A stretch of DNA of 64,000 nt from an uncultured Prevotella sp. (GTDB lineage: Bacteria > Bacteroidota > Bacteroidia > Bacteroidales > Bacteroidaceae): the NCBI GenBank assembly GCA_900315635.1, contig OMZV01000011.1, forward strand, positions 1-64,000, in the 5' to 3' direction. Below, piece by piece: positions 42,895 to 52,655 of this stretch. The notes under the pieces were generated by a model. That model was not told the origin of the DNA, did not search any database, and saw only the letters and a program-made list of their open reading frames with translations. Positions within the stretch are counted from its first letter, which is position 1, and the number at the start of each line of letters is the position of its first letter. Position numbers and translations under genes: made by a program.

Positions 42895-45837
42895 TTACAA
42901 TTTTACTGAGACTTTCTTGCCTGAATAGCTGACTGTCTTACCGGTTGCAGCATCAGGATTAAGACCATCGGCAGTAACCTGCGGAGTGCGGAGGACAACA
43001 TTGAACTTGCGGTTCTTCAGCATTCCAGGGAACTCGCCGTTGCGGTCGCTGATGGTAAGGGTACGCTTTGCATTGTTGTAAGTGAACTTGATTGTAGCAT
43101 ACTCACCCTTCTCATAGTCATAGTTGGTGTTCTCATCCTCATAGAGAGTGAACTCGCCATCCTTACCGGCATATACATAAACAGTTATGTTGTCGGCAGG
43201 CTTCTGGTCGCTCCATTCCATTTCAGGACCGAACAACAGGATGCTTCCTTCCGGAACAAATACCGGAATCCGCTCGTATGGAGCATCGGCAGTAATTGTC
43301 TGACCACCGGCATAGTACTTATTAGTATAGAGGTCGTACCAACCCTTCTGCTTCGGGAGGTAAACTTCACGGCTGTAAGTCTTGTACTTCATAACCGGGC
43401 AAGCCATCAATGCAGGACCGAACATGAACTGATCCTTAATATCATAGACCTTATCATCGCCATTGAAATCCATAACAAGGGCACGCATCGGGGTATAGTC
43501 GGCAAAGTGGACAGCACCAGCCATACTATAAAGGTAAGGCATCAGGCGGTAACGAAGCTTGTCATAATAGAGGATTGCCTTGTAAGCCGGATGGTTCTCC
43601 GGTGCAATGTTCCAAACCTCACGCAATGGCCACTGACCATGAGTACGATACAGAGGGACGAAAGCACCGAACTCATTCCAACGTGCCTGAAGCTCACGCC
43701 ACTCCTTAAGGTCGGCATTCTCAACGCCTGTCTTGTCGAACTCTTGCTGACCGCTGACATAACGCTTCTCAACAGAGAATCCACCTATGTCCATTCCCCA
43801 GAATGGCACACCTGAGATAGAATAGTTCAGTCCGGCTGTCAGCTGTGCACGCATATCCTCCCAACGGGTACCAATATCACCACTCCAGCTTGCAGTGCTG
43901 TAACGCTGCTCACCGGCAAATCCACTTCGAGTCAGCAGGAAGACGCGCTGATTAGGATTGACCGACCGCTGTCCATTATAGATAGCGTCGGCATTGACTA
44001 TGCTATAAGCATTGAAATATTCGGTTGAAGAGCCAAGGGCTGTAGGACCGCACAGAGCCTTGCGATACCACATTGGTGTGCAGTCTCGGACATTAGGCTC
44101 TGAAGCATCCATCCACCATGCGTCGATTCCGAACTTATACTTCGAATAGAGATTCTCGTCCATCTGACGCCAGAACATCTTGCGGGCACCGGCATCGTAG
44201 GCATCATAGAAAGAGCCCATGAATCCGAGCCAGTCGTAGATAGAATCGTGAACTGCCTGATGGTACATCCATCCGTGAGAATCGAGCTCCTTATAGTTCT
44301 TGACAGAGCAGTAGAACTTAGGCCAAACGGAAATCATGAATCTTCCGTGCATGGCATGAACACTGTCGAGGAGTGCCTGTGGATTCGGGTAGCGGCTCTT
44401 CTCGAATGTGTGGTCACCCCATGAGTCGAGCTTCCAGTAGTTCCAGTCCTGAACGATATTGTCGACAGGAATATGATGGTCGCGGAAATGCTTGAGTGTA
44501 GACTCTATCTGCTCGGATGTTGAATAGCGCTCACGGCTCTGCCAGAATCCCATTACCCACTTTGGCATTACCTGCGCCTTACCGGTAAGTGTGCGGTAGC
44601 CTGAGATTACCTGGTCGATGTTGTTGCCTGCGATGAAGTAGTAGTCCATGTCCTGAGCCATCTCACTCCATATACAGAGGCGGTTCTGCTCAGCCTGAGA
44701 ACGTGGTGTAGCCACTCGCAGACCGCAATAGCTTACGCTTCCGTCAGGATACCAGTCGATAAGAATCTTATGGCGGTTGCCCTTGTCAAGCTTGTATTCG
44801 AACTTATGGGAATTAGGGTTCCATGCTGTGCGCCAACGCTCAGGCACGACCTCATTACCATCGATGAACACCTTGGTGTAGCCTGCATAATAGAGCAGGA
44901 AATGATAGAGGTTCTCGACCGGTGCCTCGATATAGCCTTCGTAAGTGACATGGGCTCCATCGAGATTGAATCCTTTAGGCAGATTAGCCACGCCGACATC
45001 AGTCAGACCACGAGCCGCAATGTCAGGAAGTGCGAACTCAAAGTATATGCTGTCCTCATCACGGGTTATCGTCTTGCCGTCCTTGTCAGTGTAAGTTCCG
45101 GTAAGCGAGCCCTCTACCCCATCCTTGTTGTAGAGTTTGAAGGCGTGGTTGAGCTGCTGATAATCATTAGGATTACCGAAACGGCAATAGCTGTAGCTGT
45201 CCCAAAGCACACCATAGTTCTTATTGGAAACAACAAACGGAATGGAAATCTTAGTGTTATACTGGAACAGGTCTTCGTTGCGTCCCTTCATATTCAGCTC
45301 TTCGCTCTGGTGCTGACCCAAGCCGAAGAAAGCCTCATCGTCAGGGCTCTCGAATGTTGCCGTCCAAGTCCAGCCATGCTTCTGAGCCTCGGTAAGATGG
45401 CTGTCAACGCCAATCTCACGCTCAGGAACGGTATATGGCTTGAACACCTTGCCTTTACCATCGGCTACTTCGTCGAGCAGCAGCTTTCCGCTATTGTCGA
45501 AGAACTTGACGTGACCGGTATTGGCGTTAACGATAGCTGTAACGTCGTCTGTTTTGGCAGTGACGTCAGAACCGGTTTCTGAAACTTTGAAGTTGGAAAA
45601 TGCGGGTTGAGGAAGGATTATCAGACTCTTCTTCTCCGGGAAAGAGGAAGCCGCAGTTGCCTCTACTCTGATAATCTTACTGTTGACTACTTGAAGCCTG
45701 ACAGTTTTGGCACCATCAGCTAGAGCAGTCTTTACAGGAATGGTAACATAATTGTTGTTAACAGTGTAATCGGCCGCTGACACACACAATGAGGTCATCA
45801 GCAAAAAACCTGCTAAAAGGCTTTTAATTGTTCTCAT
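42895..45837 (-). CDS. GH31 alpha-xylosidase with inserted PA14 domain
   Basis: A 980-residue exported enzyme (signal MRTIKSLLAGFLLMTSLCVSA). The N-terminal beta-sandwich has FFGLGQHQSEELNMKGR. A PA14 module (about 265-370; YEGYIEAPVENLYHFLLYY, GYTKVFIDGNEVV) comes before the catalytic barrel. The nucleophile is in DAWWMDASEPNVRD and the acid/base in WSGDIGTRWEDM. This architecture is that of xyloglucan-oligosaccharide alpha-xylosidases known from Bacteroides and Cellvibrio. The ATG at 45837 gives a proper signal peptide; an upstream in-frame ATG at 45882 is only 3 bp from the -7 box. Confidence 0.92.
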   Translation of the reverse strand: MRTIKSLLAGFLLMTSLCVSAADYTVNNNYVTIPVKTALADGAKTVRLQVVNSKIIRVEATAASSFPEKKSLIILPQPAFSNFKVSETGSDVTAKTDDVTAIVNANTGHVKFFDNSGKLLLDEVADGKGKVFKPYTVPEREIGVDSHLTEAQKHGWTWTATFESPDDEAFFGLGQHQSEELNMKGRNEDLFQYNTKISIPFVVSNKNYGVLWDSYSYCRFGNPNDYQQLNHAFKLYNKDGVEGSLTGTYTDKDGKTITRDEDSIYFEFALPDIAARGLTDVGVANLPKGFNLDGAHVTYEGYIEAPVENLYHFLLYYAGYTKVFIDGNEVVPERWRTAWNPNSHKFEYKLDKGNRHKILIDWYPDGSVSYCGLRVATPRSQAEQNRLCIWSEMAQDMDYYFIAGNNIDQVISGYRTLTGKAQVMPKWVMGFWQSRERYSTSEQIESTLKHFRDHHIPVDNIVQDWNYWKLDSWGDHTFEKSRYPNPQALLDSVHAMHGRFMISVWPKFYCSVKNYKELDSHGWMYHQAVHDSIYDWLGFMGSFYDAYDAGARKMFWRQMDENLYSKYKFGIDAWWMDASEPNVRDCTPMWYRKALCGPTALGSSTEYFNAYSIVNADAIYNGQRSVNPNQRVFLLTRSGFAGEQRYSTASWSGDIGTRWEDMRAQLTAGLNYSISGVPFWGMDIGGFSVEKRYVSGQQEFDKTGVENADLKEWRELQARWNEFGAFVPLYRTHGQWPLREVWNIAPENHPAYKAILYYDKLRYRLMPYLYSMAGAVHFADYTPMRALVMDFNGDDKVYDIKDQFMFGPALMACPVMKYKTYSREVYLPKQKGWYDLYTNKYYAGGQTITADAPYERIPVFVPEGSILLFGPEMEWSDQKPADNITVYVYAGKDGEFTLYEDENTNYDYEKGEYATIKFTYNNAKRTLTISDRNGEFPGMLKNRKFNVVLRTPQVTADGLNPDAATGKTVSYSGKKVSVKL

Positions 45838-45884
45838 ATAGTTGATAAGTTTATTTTTTTGATTCGAAACGATTGATTCCACTG

Positions 45885-45915
45885 CAAAATTACAAAAAAC
45901 CTAAGACTTATACAA
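45885..45915 (-). promoter_or_regulatory. Promoter of the PA14-GH31 gene
   Basis: TAATTTTG (45892-45885) with TTG (45915-45913) 20 bp upstream on the minus strand. It overlaps the terminator of the regulator gene. Confidence 0.65.
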
Positions 45916-45924
45916 GCCTTAGGT
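45894..45924 (-). terminator. Terminator of the hybrid regulator gene
   Basis: On the minus strand ACCTAAGGCTT pairs with AAGTCTTAGGT (one G-T) around a 4-nt loop and is followed by six T. Confidence 0.9.
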
Positions 45925-45972
45925 CTAACTAAAAGAGTTCCGAATGTTACCAAAAAAGGTACAATCGGTTAA

Positions 45973-48900
45973 TTATTTCTTATATTGCGATGGCATGACG
46001 CCATACATCTCCTTAAAGTACTTGGAGAAATAGCGTGGGTTGTTGAATCCTACACTATAAGCAACCTCACTGACAGACAGCTGACTTTCACGCAGAAGCT
46101 GCTCGGCACGGCGCAGACGAATCTGTCGGATAAACTCTGTAGGCGTGCTTCCGGTAATAGGCAACAGCCGTTTGTAAAGCTGGACGCGGCTCATGCCCAT
46201 TGCCTTTGCCATTGACTCAACATTAAGACTGGAGTCTCTGATATTGTCATCAACATATTGGGTTGCCTTATCGACAAGCTGTTTGTCAAGCGATGTTATC
46301 TCTACATGTTTCAGTTCCGGCTGCAACTTGCCGAACTGCTTGTCTGGAATGGCATTATGCCACTTGAGCAGGTTGTTTATGCGCATGTACAGCATGTCGA
46401 GGTTGAAAGGCTTGGTGATGTAGTCGTCGGCTCCAATGGCAAGTCCTTCTATCTGGTGCTCCTGAGCAAGGCGGGCGGTGAGCATGACAAACGGAATATC
46501 AGCCGTGTGCTTGTTGCTCTTGACAGCCTTGCAGAGTTCATTGCCGTCCATAACCGGCATCATGACATCGCTGAGGATGAGGTCAGGCTTTCGCTCAGAA
46601 ATCTTATCCAAAGCCTCGCGTCCATTCTCGGCAGTACGTACTTCATAATGCTGTCCGAGTTCATCAGTGATGAATGACAGGAAATCGGTACTGTCGTCGA
46701 CAACAAGGATGGAAGGTCGGTGATTGCCTGAAGCCGTAGGTTTAGCCTTGGATGTTATAGAACCCTTATTGCCATCGGTAAACGCGGCATTCGATTCTTG
46801 CTTTTCAGCACTCTCTGTATCGACGTCGACGATTGGCTTGGTAAGGAACACTTCCTCGACTTGATTCTTCTTAGTGTTATCTTTTGTCTTTTTGCCTGAA
46901 GATGACATATTATCTGCCGAATTTACTTTATGCTTAATAGGCAGGGAAACGGTGAATACTGTTCCTCCACCCTTATTGTCGGCTACTGTCAAGTCGCCAC
47001 CATGCAAGATGGCAAAGTCGCGGGCCAAGCTAAGACCAACGCCCGTTCCTCCGTAAGGGCTGGAAACATTATGAGTCATATAGAAGCGCTCGAATATGTG
47101 TTTCTTGTCATCGTCGCTAATGCCAACGCCATTGTCAGCAACAGCTATTTCGAGCATGTTAGTCTGTGCAGCGCTATCAGCATAATGAATGCTTATAGAT
47201 ACATCTACCTTTCCTCCGTCAGGGGTATACTTCAGGGCATTCGACATGAGGTTGTCGATAATCTTCCTGACTTTATCAGAGTCGAACGCCATATTGAATG
47301 AATCAACCTGGGAATGGAAGGAAATAGCTATATTCTTTCCACCAAGTGACTGGAAGTTGCTGACCAGGTTTCTGACATATCCTACAATGTCGCCTGACAG
47401 CAGATTCAACGTTTCCTTGCCCTTCTCAACCTTACGGAAGTCCAGTATCTGACCGACCATGCCAAGCAACCGCTGTGCATTGCGATAGATGAGCTCAAGG
47501 GTCTTATGCTTCTTTGGGTCAGTCTCTTTTCTGAGCAAAGCCTGCAAAGGTGAGATTATGAGCATCAATGGGGTACGGAGTTCATGGCTGACATTTGTGA
47601 AGAATGTTAGCTTCATTTCCTCCATCTCGCGGGTACGCTCGGCTTCACGCTGATATTGTTCGACCTCTAGCTTTGACTTCTGCCTGCGCAGGAGTAGCCG
47701 ACGCCAATACCATATAGCCAATGATATAATTGCGATATACAGCAGTATTGCCCATATAGACAGATAGAATGGCGGGGCTATGATTATACTCAGACTACTT
47801 ATATTCTTGCCTTCGGAACCATCACGGTTGATGACGCGAGCCTCAAGGGTATAGCTGCCCGGCAAAAGATTGGTGAAGGTCACTGTACTCTGATCCTCCG
47901 GTGTCAATATCCATTTGTCGGAGAAGCCCTTAAGCCTATATAGGAATCGTGATTTTTGGGGAACGGTTATCTCACTTGATGCGAGCAGTATAGTGAATGC
48001 ATTCTCACCATATTTCAGTTTTATCTCACGGCTTTCGTCAATATTACTCTTAAGAATGACACGACCATTATACTCTTCGCCTACATGCATTGGGTGGTCG
48101 AAAAGGATTACACCAGAGAACATTACTCGTGCGTTGTTCTCCTTATGACTTAGCTTTTGAGGTGTAATAATGTTTATGCCATCCTGTCCTCCGGCTACAA
48201 TGTCGCCATTGGCAAGCAGGCGAATGGAACGGTAGTTGAAAAGGCGCTCCTGTAATCCGTCAAGACTATTGTAAGAAGACACGAAGTAATCCCATTGTCC
48301 TTTATTATCTTTCCGGACATTTATCTTAGAGATAGAATGCTCATTGACAACCCAAATATCATGGTTCTTGTCTTCGGCAACAGAGCAAACGACTGAACCA
48401 GCCACACCACCAACTGTCTTTACAGAACTCATTTGCCCGGATTTCGGGTCGAAGGCAACCGTCCCTGACAGAGTAGCACACCAAATAATACCACGGCTAT
48501 CCTGATATACTTGATTGAACTGCTGACTTGGGAACAGAATGCCTTGGCGATTGCCGTGGATATTCTCGACCTTTCCGTTTCGGCTATCTATTACTGACAA
48601 GCCTTCGGAATGGGACGCAATTATCCTTCCGTCGTTACCAATAGTCACGGAGCTGATATAGTCAGAGGTAAGTCCACCATGTTTCATGTTATAGGTAGTA
48701 AACTTACCTGAGTTCACGTCAAATATCTGAACGCCGGAACCGAGTGTTCCCAAAACGATTCGTCCGTCAGGCAGCTGGCATAGCGACCATACATTATCGT
48801 TGGCAAGACCTGAGCCATCGTTCGCACGGTAAATTTTCCAACTGCCTCCACTGTAATGGGCTAAGCCTCCATTATAAGTGCCAAACCATAAAGAGCCATC

Positions 48901-50145
48901 GGAAGCTGTAAGAGAACTGACGACGGTATTAGAGCCAAGCCCCGACTGAGACTTGTCTATAGTTTGCTTGTCGCCGGTAATAGGATTATAGGTGATGATT
49001 CCACTATCGTTGGAACCGCACCATAGCAGTCCGGCTGCGTCTTGGGTAATTGTGCAAATATCACCTAGATAAATGGTTTCGAATTTCTGTTCAGAAGGGG
49101 AATAGTAGGCAATTCCATTCTTGTATGTTCCAATCCACAATGCTCCTAGACTGTCAACATAAAGACATTGAATAGAATTGTCTGGTACAGAAGAAATGTC
49201 ATTACGGTTATAAAGGAATTGACGGACGGACCGGGTTTCATGGTCGAACATGAGAAGACCGTTATGGTCGGTAGCAATCCATAAGTGATGATTCCTATCG
49301 CTGGTAATGCCTTTAAGCAACAAGTCGCCTTCGAATGGCAGCTTGTATCCCAAAGCATTGAAATGATCACGTGGTGTACTGTACCATGTAGCCTTGTCAA
49401 TGCCATAAACGTATGTGGTCTTGCCGGCTATAACCCACAGGTCGCCACGGTCGTCAACGTATGTTGTGTATTTATCACTTGCTGCTCCACGGTTTTTCTT
49501 TATATAGTCGGCCTGCCAACGCTGGCGAAGGGAATTGGCATCAAGCGAGACCAACAGTCCATCGGAAAAGTTGACGAAGACATGGTCGCCGTCACGAACA
49601 ATACATGTTATTGGGGAGTTATGGATTTGCTTGCCGTATGCAAGGAATGTTGTCTTATCGGTATTGGCATCAACTTTATAAAGTCCCTTACCGGTTATAG
49701 CCACCCACAGGTTCTTTTCCTCGTCAATATAGAGAAGATCCAGTGTGCCGCTAATACCATAATTGCTTAGGTAATCATGTGTGTCGTTGATAAAGCTCTC
49801 ATAGAAATTATCATACACGCAATAGCCATTTGCTGTATGAACCCACAAATGCCCTTTACGGTCTTCCTGAATCTGGTCGACAATGTTGTTCGCTAAGGAA
49901 TTGCTTACTCCATCTTGATGAAGCAACACGGAGAAACGGAATCCATCATAACGTGCCATTCCATACTGAGTCCCAAGCCAAATATAGCCATGGGAATCAC
50001 GCATAATGCAATTTATTTGCGAACTGGCAACAGAAGGATCCATCGGCAAACGACGGAATCCAATTGTGGATGGCTGTGCGATGCAGACAATTGTGTTAAG
50101 TAATAGTATTAAGGACAAAAGAAGTGTCCGTTTGTGTTGGCACAT
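45973..50145 (-). CDS. Hybrid two-component system sensor/response regulator
   Basis: A 1390-residue single-protein signalling system. Signal peptide/N-terminal membrane helix (LLLSLILLLNTIVCIAQ). A periplasmic two-bladed propeller of regulator-propeller repeats fills about 30-680 (GYIWLGTQYGMARYDGF, LWVAITGKGLYKVD, GSLWFGTYNGGLAHY). A Y_Y_Y domain follows (FLYRLKGFSDKWI), then a membrane helix (WAILLYIAIISLAIWYW). Histidine kinase: FFTNVSHELRTPLMLI (His about 850), DNLMSNALKYT, GTGVGLSLAR. Receiver: ILVVDDS with Asp about 1193 in LILSDVMMPVMDG. AraC-type HTH at the C-terminus. It should sense a glycan fragment and activate the adjacent GH genes. The ATG at 50145 is chosen for the signal peptide. 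Confidence 0.95.
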   Translation of the reverse strand: MCQHKRTLLLSLILLLNTIVCIAQPSTIGFRRLPMDPSVASSQINCIMRDSHGYIWLGTQYGMARYDGFRFSVLLHQDGVSNSLANNIVDQIQEDRKGHLWVHTANGYCVYDNFYESFINDTHDYLSNYGISGTLDLLYIDEEKNLWVAITGKGLYKVDANTDKTTFLAYGKQIHNSPITCIVRDGDHVFVNFSDGLLVSLDANSLRQRWQADYIKKNRGAASDKYTTYVDDRGDLWVIAGKTTYVYGIDKATWYSTPRDHFNALGYKLPFEGDLLLKGITSDRNHHLWIATDHNGLLMFDHETRSVRQFLYNRNDISSVPDNSIQCLYVDSLGALWIGTYKNGIAYYSPSEQKFETIYLGDICTITQDAAGLLWCGSNDSGIITYNPITGDKQTIDKSQSGLGSNTVVSSLTASDGSLWFGTYNGGLAHYSGGSWKIYRANDGSGLANDNVWSLCQLPDGRIVLGTLGSGVQIFDVNSGKFTTYNMKHGGLTSDYISSVTIGNDGRIIASHSEGLSVIDSRNGKVENIHGNRQGILFPSQQFNQVYQDSRGIIWCATLSGTVAFDPKSGQMSSVKTVGGVAGSVVCSVAEDKNHDIWVVNEHSISKINVRKDNKGQWDYFVSSYNSLDGLQERLFNYRSIRLLANGDIVAGGQDGINIITPQKLSHKENNARVMFSGVILFDHPMHVGEEYNGRVILKSNIDESREIKLKYGENAFTILLASSEITVPQKSRFLYRLKGFSDKWILTPEDQSTVTFTNLLPGSYTLEARVINRDGSEGKNISSLSIIIAPPFYLSIWAILLYIAIISLAIWYWRRLLLRRQKSKLEVEQYQREAERTREMEEMKLTFFTNVSHELRTPLMLIISPLQALLRKETDPKKHKTLELIYRNAQRLLGMVGQILDFRKVEKGKETLNLLSGDIVGYVRNLVSNFQSLGGKNIAISFHSQVDSFNMAFDSDKVRKIIDNLMSNALKYTPDGGKVDVSISIHYADSAAQTNMLEIAVADNGVGISDDDKKHIFERFYMTHNVSSPYGGTGVGLSLARDFAILHGGDLTVADNKGGGTVFTVSLPIKHKVNSADNMSSSGKKTKDNTKKNQVEEVFLTKPIVDVDTESAEKQESNAAFTDGNKGSITSKAKPTASGNHRPSILVVDDSTDFLSFITDELGQHYEVRTAENGREALDKISERKPDLILSDVMMPVMDGNELCKAVKSNKHTADIPFVMLTARLAQEHQIEGLAIGADDYITKPFNLDMLYMRINNLLKWHNAIPDKQFGKLQPELKHVEITSLDKQLVDKATQYVDDNIRDSSLNVESMAKAMGMSRVQLYKRLLPITGSTPTEFIRQIRLRRAEQLLRESQLSVSEVAYSVGFNNPRYFSKYFKEMYGVMPSQYKK

Positions 50146-50184
50146 ATATAAGATAAGGTTTAAGCTATTGTTATTTTTACAATG

Positions 50185-50216
50185 CAAAGTTAAACTTTTA
50201 ATACGAAACTGCCAAA
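50185..50216 (-). promoter_or_regulatory. Promoter of the hybrid regulator gene
   Basis: TTTG (50216-50213) and TAACTTTG (50192-50185) on the minus strand, 20 bp apart. It lies between the regulator and ygiQ. Confidence 0.8.
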
Positions 50217-50243
50217 TTTTTTGCAAACGAATATCTCTTTTTC

Positions 50244-52304
50244 TTATCGGCGTCTTCTTCTGTTCTTCTGTCTTATTGACCTTACATCATTGTCTTCATT
50301 ACGTTTGCTTTTATGATACTCCGGTGAGCTTCCGACAGCCTTAGGGTCATAGTGCACTTCGGGATGACGGTTGAATGGTGACGAATTCTGGGTATTCCGG
50401 GTATGATGATTATCCTTAGAGTGGCGGGGATTATCGTGTTGATGCCGGGAATTCTGCTGATTATTCTTGCCACCATAGAGTTTTTCGATAAGGTCAGGAC
50501 GACCTATCCGACGGAGTTCATGCTCAATGTTACGTCTTTCCTCTGGCTTATACCAGAAGAAGAACTGACGTTGTGCGAGTTTCTCTCGCGGTGTCTTTGC
50601 TGAGAATACGGGTTCCAGGGAGTAAGGGTCATAGCCCGTATACCATGTCTCAGTAGACACAGTCATTGGAGTTGGTGTGAAGTCCTGAACTTGCTCTAGA
50701 TGAAAGTCAAGGTCTTTGGTAAGCACAGCAAGCTCTGCCATATCTTCTTCATGACAACCAGGATGGGAAGATATGAAGTAAGGAATAATCTGCTCGTGAA
50801 GGTTTTCTTCCCGATTGATTCTGTCGAATATCCTCTTGAACTCATAAAATTCAGAGAAAGAAGGCTTACGCATCAGCTTAAGCACACGGTCGGATGTATG
50901 TTCCGGGGCAACCTTCAAGCGTCCGCTGACATGCTTGACTATCAACTCGCGGGTATATTGCTCAGCGGCTTTGTTACTAGCCTCATCTTTTCCACGGTGA
51001 AGAAGCAGGTCATAGCGCACTCCACTGCCAATAAAACTTTTCTTAACCTCTGGCAATGCGTCAACCGCATGGTAAATATCAAGAAGCTTTGAATGGTCAG
51101 TTATGAGGTTAGGACAAATTGCAGGATTAATGCATGAAGGACGTTTGCAATGCTCACAAGCCTTCAAGTTTCGACCATGCATGCCATACATATTAGCCGA
51201 CGGACCACCCAAATCGGAGATATAGCCTTTGAAATCGGGCATGTGTACGACTTGATTGACCTCTCGCATTATGCTCTTCTTCGACCGACAGACAACGAAC
51301 TTTCCTTGATGGGCAGAAATAGTACAGAAGGCACAACCACCAAAACAGCCCCGATGTAAAGTTATTGAGAACTTTATCATCTCGTAAGCCGGTATGGTCT
51401 TGCCACGATACTTTGGATGAGGAAGACGGGTATAAGGCAAGTCATAAGCTGCATCCAGTTCTTCGGTCGTCATTGGAGGATAAGGAGGATTGACAACAGC
51501 GTAGACTCCGTCAACACCCTGAAGTATTCTCTGGGCATGCATCTTATTCGACTCTTCCTCTATATGACGGAAATTCTCTGCCTCGAATTTCTTATTCCGC
51601 AAGCATTCCTCATGGCTATGCAGGACTATATCTTCGTCTGTAATGCCTCCGGGAATATCTTCCTCCTTACATAAATAGACGGTCTGTGGAATTTCCTTTA
51701 TATCACGGATATTTCTGCCTTCGGCAAGAGCCTGACAAACTGCCACTGTATTCTTCTCTCCCATACCATACAGAATCATGTCGGCACCACTGTCACACAA
51801 TATGCACTTATGCAGTTTATCTTGCCAGTAGTCATAATGTGTAAGACGACGCATCGAGGCTTCTATACCGCCTAACAGCACAGGAACATCAGGGAACAGT
51901 TTCTTTAGAATTTGGGTATAAACAATCGACGGATAATCAGGACGCATATCATGACGTGAGTCTGGGCTGTAGGCATCATCATGGCGCTTACGACGGTTGG
52001 CTGTATAGCGATTAACCATAGAGTCCATAGCGCCAGGTGAAATCGCAAAGCACAAACGAGGACGCCCAAGTTTCTTGAAATCACGGAAGTCGCCGTGCCA
52101 GTCTGGCTGTGGAACTATGGCGACTTTGAATCCGTGTGCTTCAAGTACACGCCCTATAACTGCAGCTCCGAATGATGGGTGGTCAACATAAGCATCTCCA
52201 GAGAAGAGAATAACGTCCAACTGATCCCATCCACGAAGTTCGACTTCCTTCTTTGTTGTAGGAAGGAAGTCTGTTAGCATATATCCGCGATTATTGTTTT
52301 CCAT
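50244..52304 (-). CDS. YgiQ family radical SAM protein
   Basis: A 686-residue member of the YgiQ/UPF0313 family. The N-terminal domain has FSGDAYVDHPSFGAAVIGR; the radical SAM cluster motif is RGCFGGCAFCTISAHQGK (CxxxCxxC, about 322-329). A second Cys group, CEHCKRPSCINPAICPNL, follows. The C-terminal 70 residues are an Asn/His/Arg-rich disordered tail ending in KNRRRRR. The reaction is not established. It overlaps the upstream gene by one base (TAATG). Confidence 0.92.
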   Translation of the reverse strand: MENNNRGYMLTDFLPTTKKEVELRGWDQLDVILFSGDAYVDHPSFGAAVIGRVLEAHGFKVAIVPQPDWHGDFRDFKKLGRPRLCFAISPGAMDSMVNRYTANRRKRHDDAYSPDSRHDMRPDYPSIVYTQILKKLFPDVPVLLGGIEASMRRLTHYDYWQDKLHKCILCDSGADMILYGMGEKNTVAVCQALAEGRNIRDIKEIPQTVYLCKEEDIPGGITDEDIVLHSHEECLRNKKFEAENFRHIEEESNKMHAQRILQGVDGVYAVVNPPYPPMTTEELDAAYDLPYTRLPHPKYRGKTIPAYEMIKFSITLHRGCFGGCAFCTISAHQGKFVVCRSKKSIMREVNQVVHMPDFKGYISDLGGPSANMYGMHGRNLKACEHCKRPSCINPAICPNLITDHSKLLDIYHAVDALPEVKKSFIGSGVRYDLLLHRGKDEASNKAAEQYTRELIVKHVSGRLKVAPEHTSDRVLKLMRKPSFSEFYEFKRIFDRINREENLHEQIIPYFISSHPGCHEEDMAELAVLTKDLDFHLEQVQDFTPTPMTVSTETWYTGYDPYSLEPVFSAKTPREKLAQRQFFFWYKPEERRNIEHELRRIGRPDLIEKLYGGKNNQQNSRHQHDNPRHSKDNHHTRNTQNSSPFNRHPEVHYDPKAVGSSPEYHKSKRNEDNDVRSIRQKNRRRRR

Positions 52305-52648
52305 TAGTCAGTAACCTCGTTATCGTCAGTTGTCTCTTCCGCCTCAGAAGAAGGTTCAGCGGTCTTAAGCCACTCTTTATACAGTGATACAAGATTCTGT
52401 AAGCCAATGGCTTTCATATTCTGATTGTAGATGACATCAAGACATAGGTCAAGTAAGTCATTGTCCTTTACTGTTGGTGATTCGAGAAGTGAGCGAACGT
52501 TAAGTTTCAACTTGTCAAGCACGCTTTCATCGATTATTCCGTTTGAATCAACCAATCCATCTAAAAGAGAATACTTACGAATAGTCACCAGATGTTTCTC
52601 ACTAATTTCTATACTCCGTGTTCCGGAAGTATTTGCTGTAATTTTCAT
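52304..52648 (-). CDS. Small hypothetical protein upstream of ygiQ
   Basis: A 114-residue soluble protein that I do not recognise. The first 20 residues are beta-like (MKITANTSGTRSIEI). The middle is helical (DESVLDKLKLNVRSLLESP; LQNLVSLYKEWLK), with a very acidic tail (EPSSEAEETTDDNEVTD). It is translationally coupled to ygiQ by TAATG and starts 7 bp after the amidase gene. Confidence 0.7.
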   Translation of the reverse strand: MKITANTSGTRSIEISEKHLVTIRKYSLLDGLVDSNGIIDESVLDKLKLNVRSLLESPTVKDNDLLDLCLDVIYNQNMKAIGLQNLVSLYKEWLKTAEPSSEAEETTDDNEVTD

Positions 52649-52655
52649 AATCTAA

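Noticed and set aside
44770-45582. 270-codon plus-strand frame opposite the PA14-GH31 gene
   Set aside because: It lies wholly antisense to a well-supported enzyme and shows no domain or promoter.
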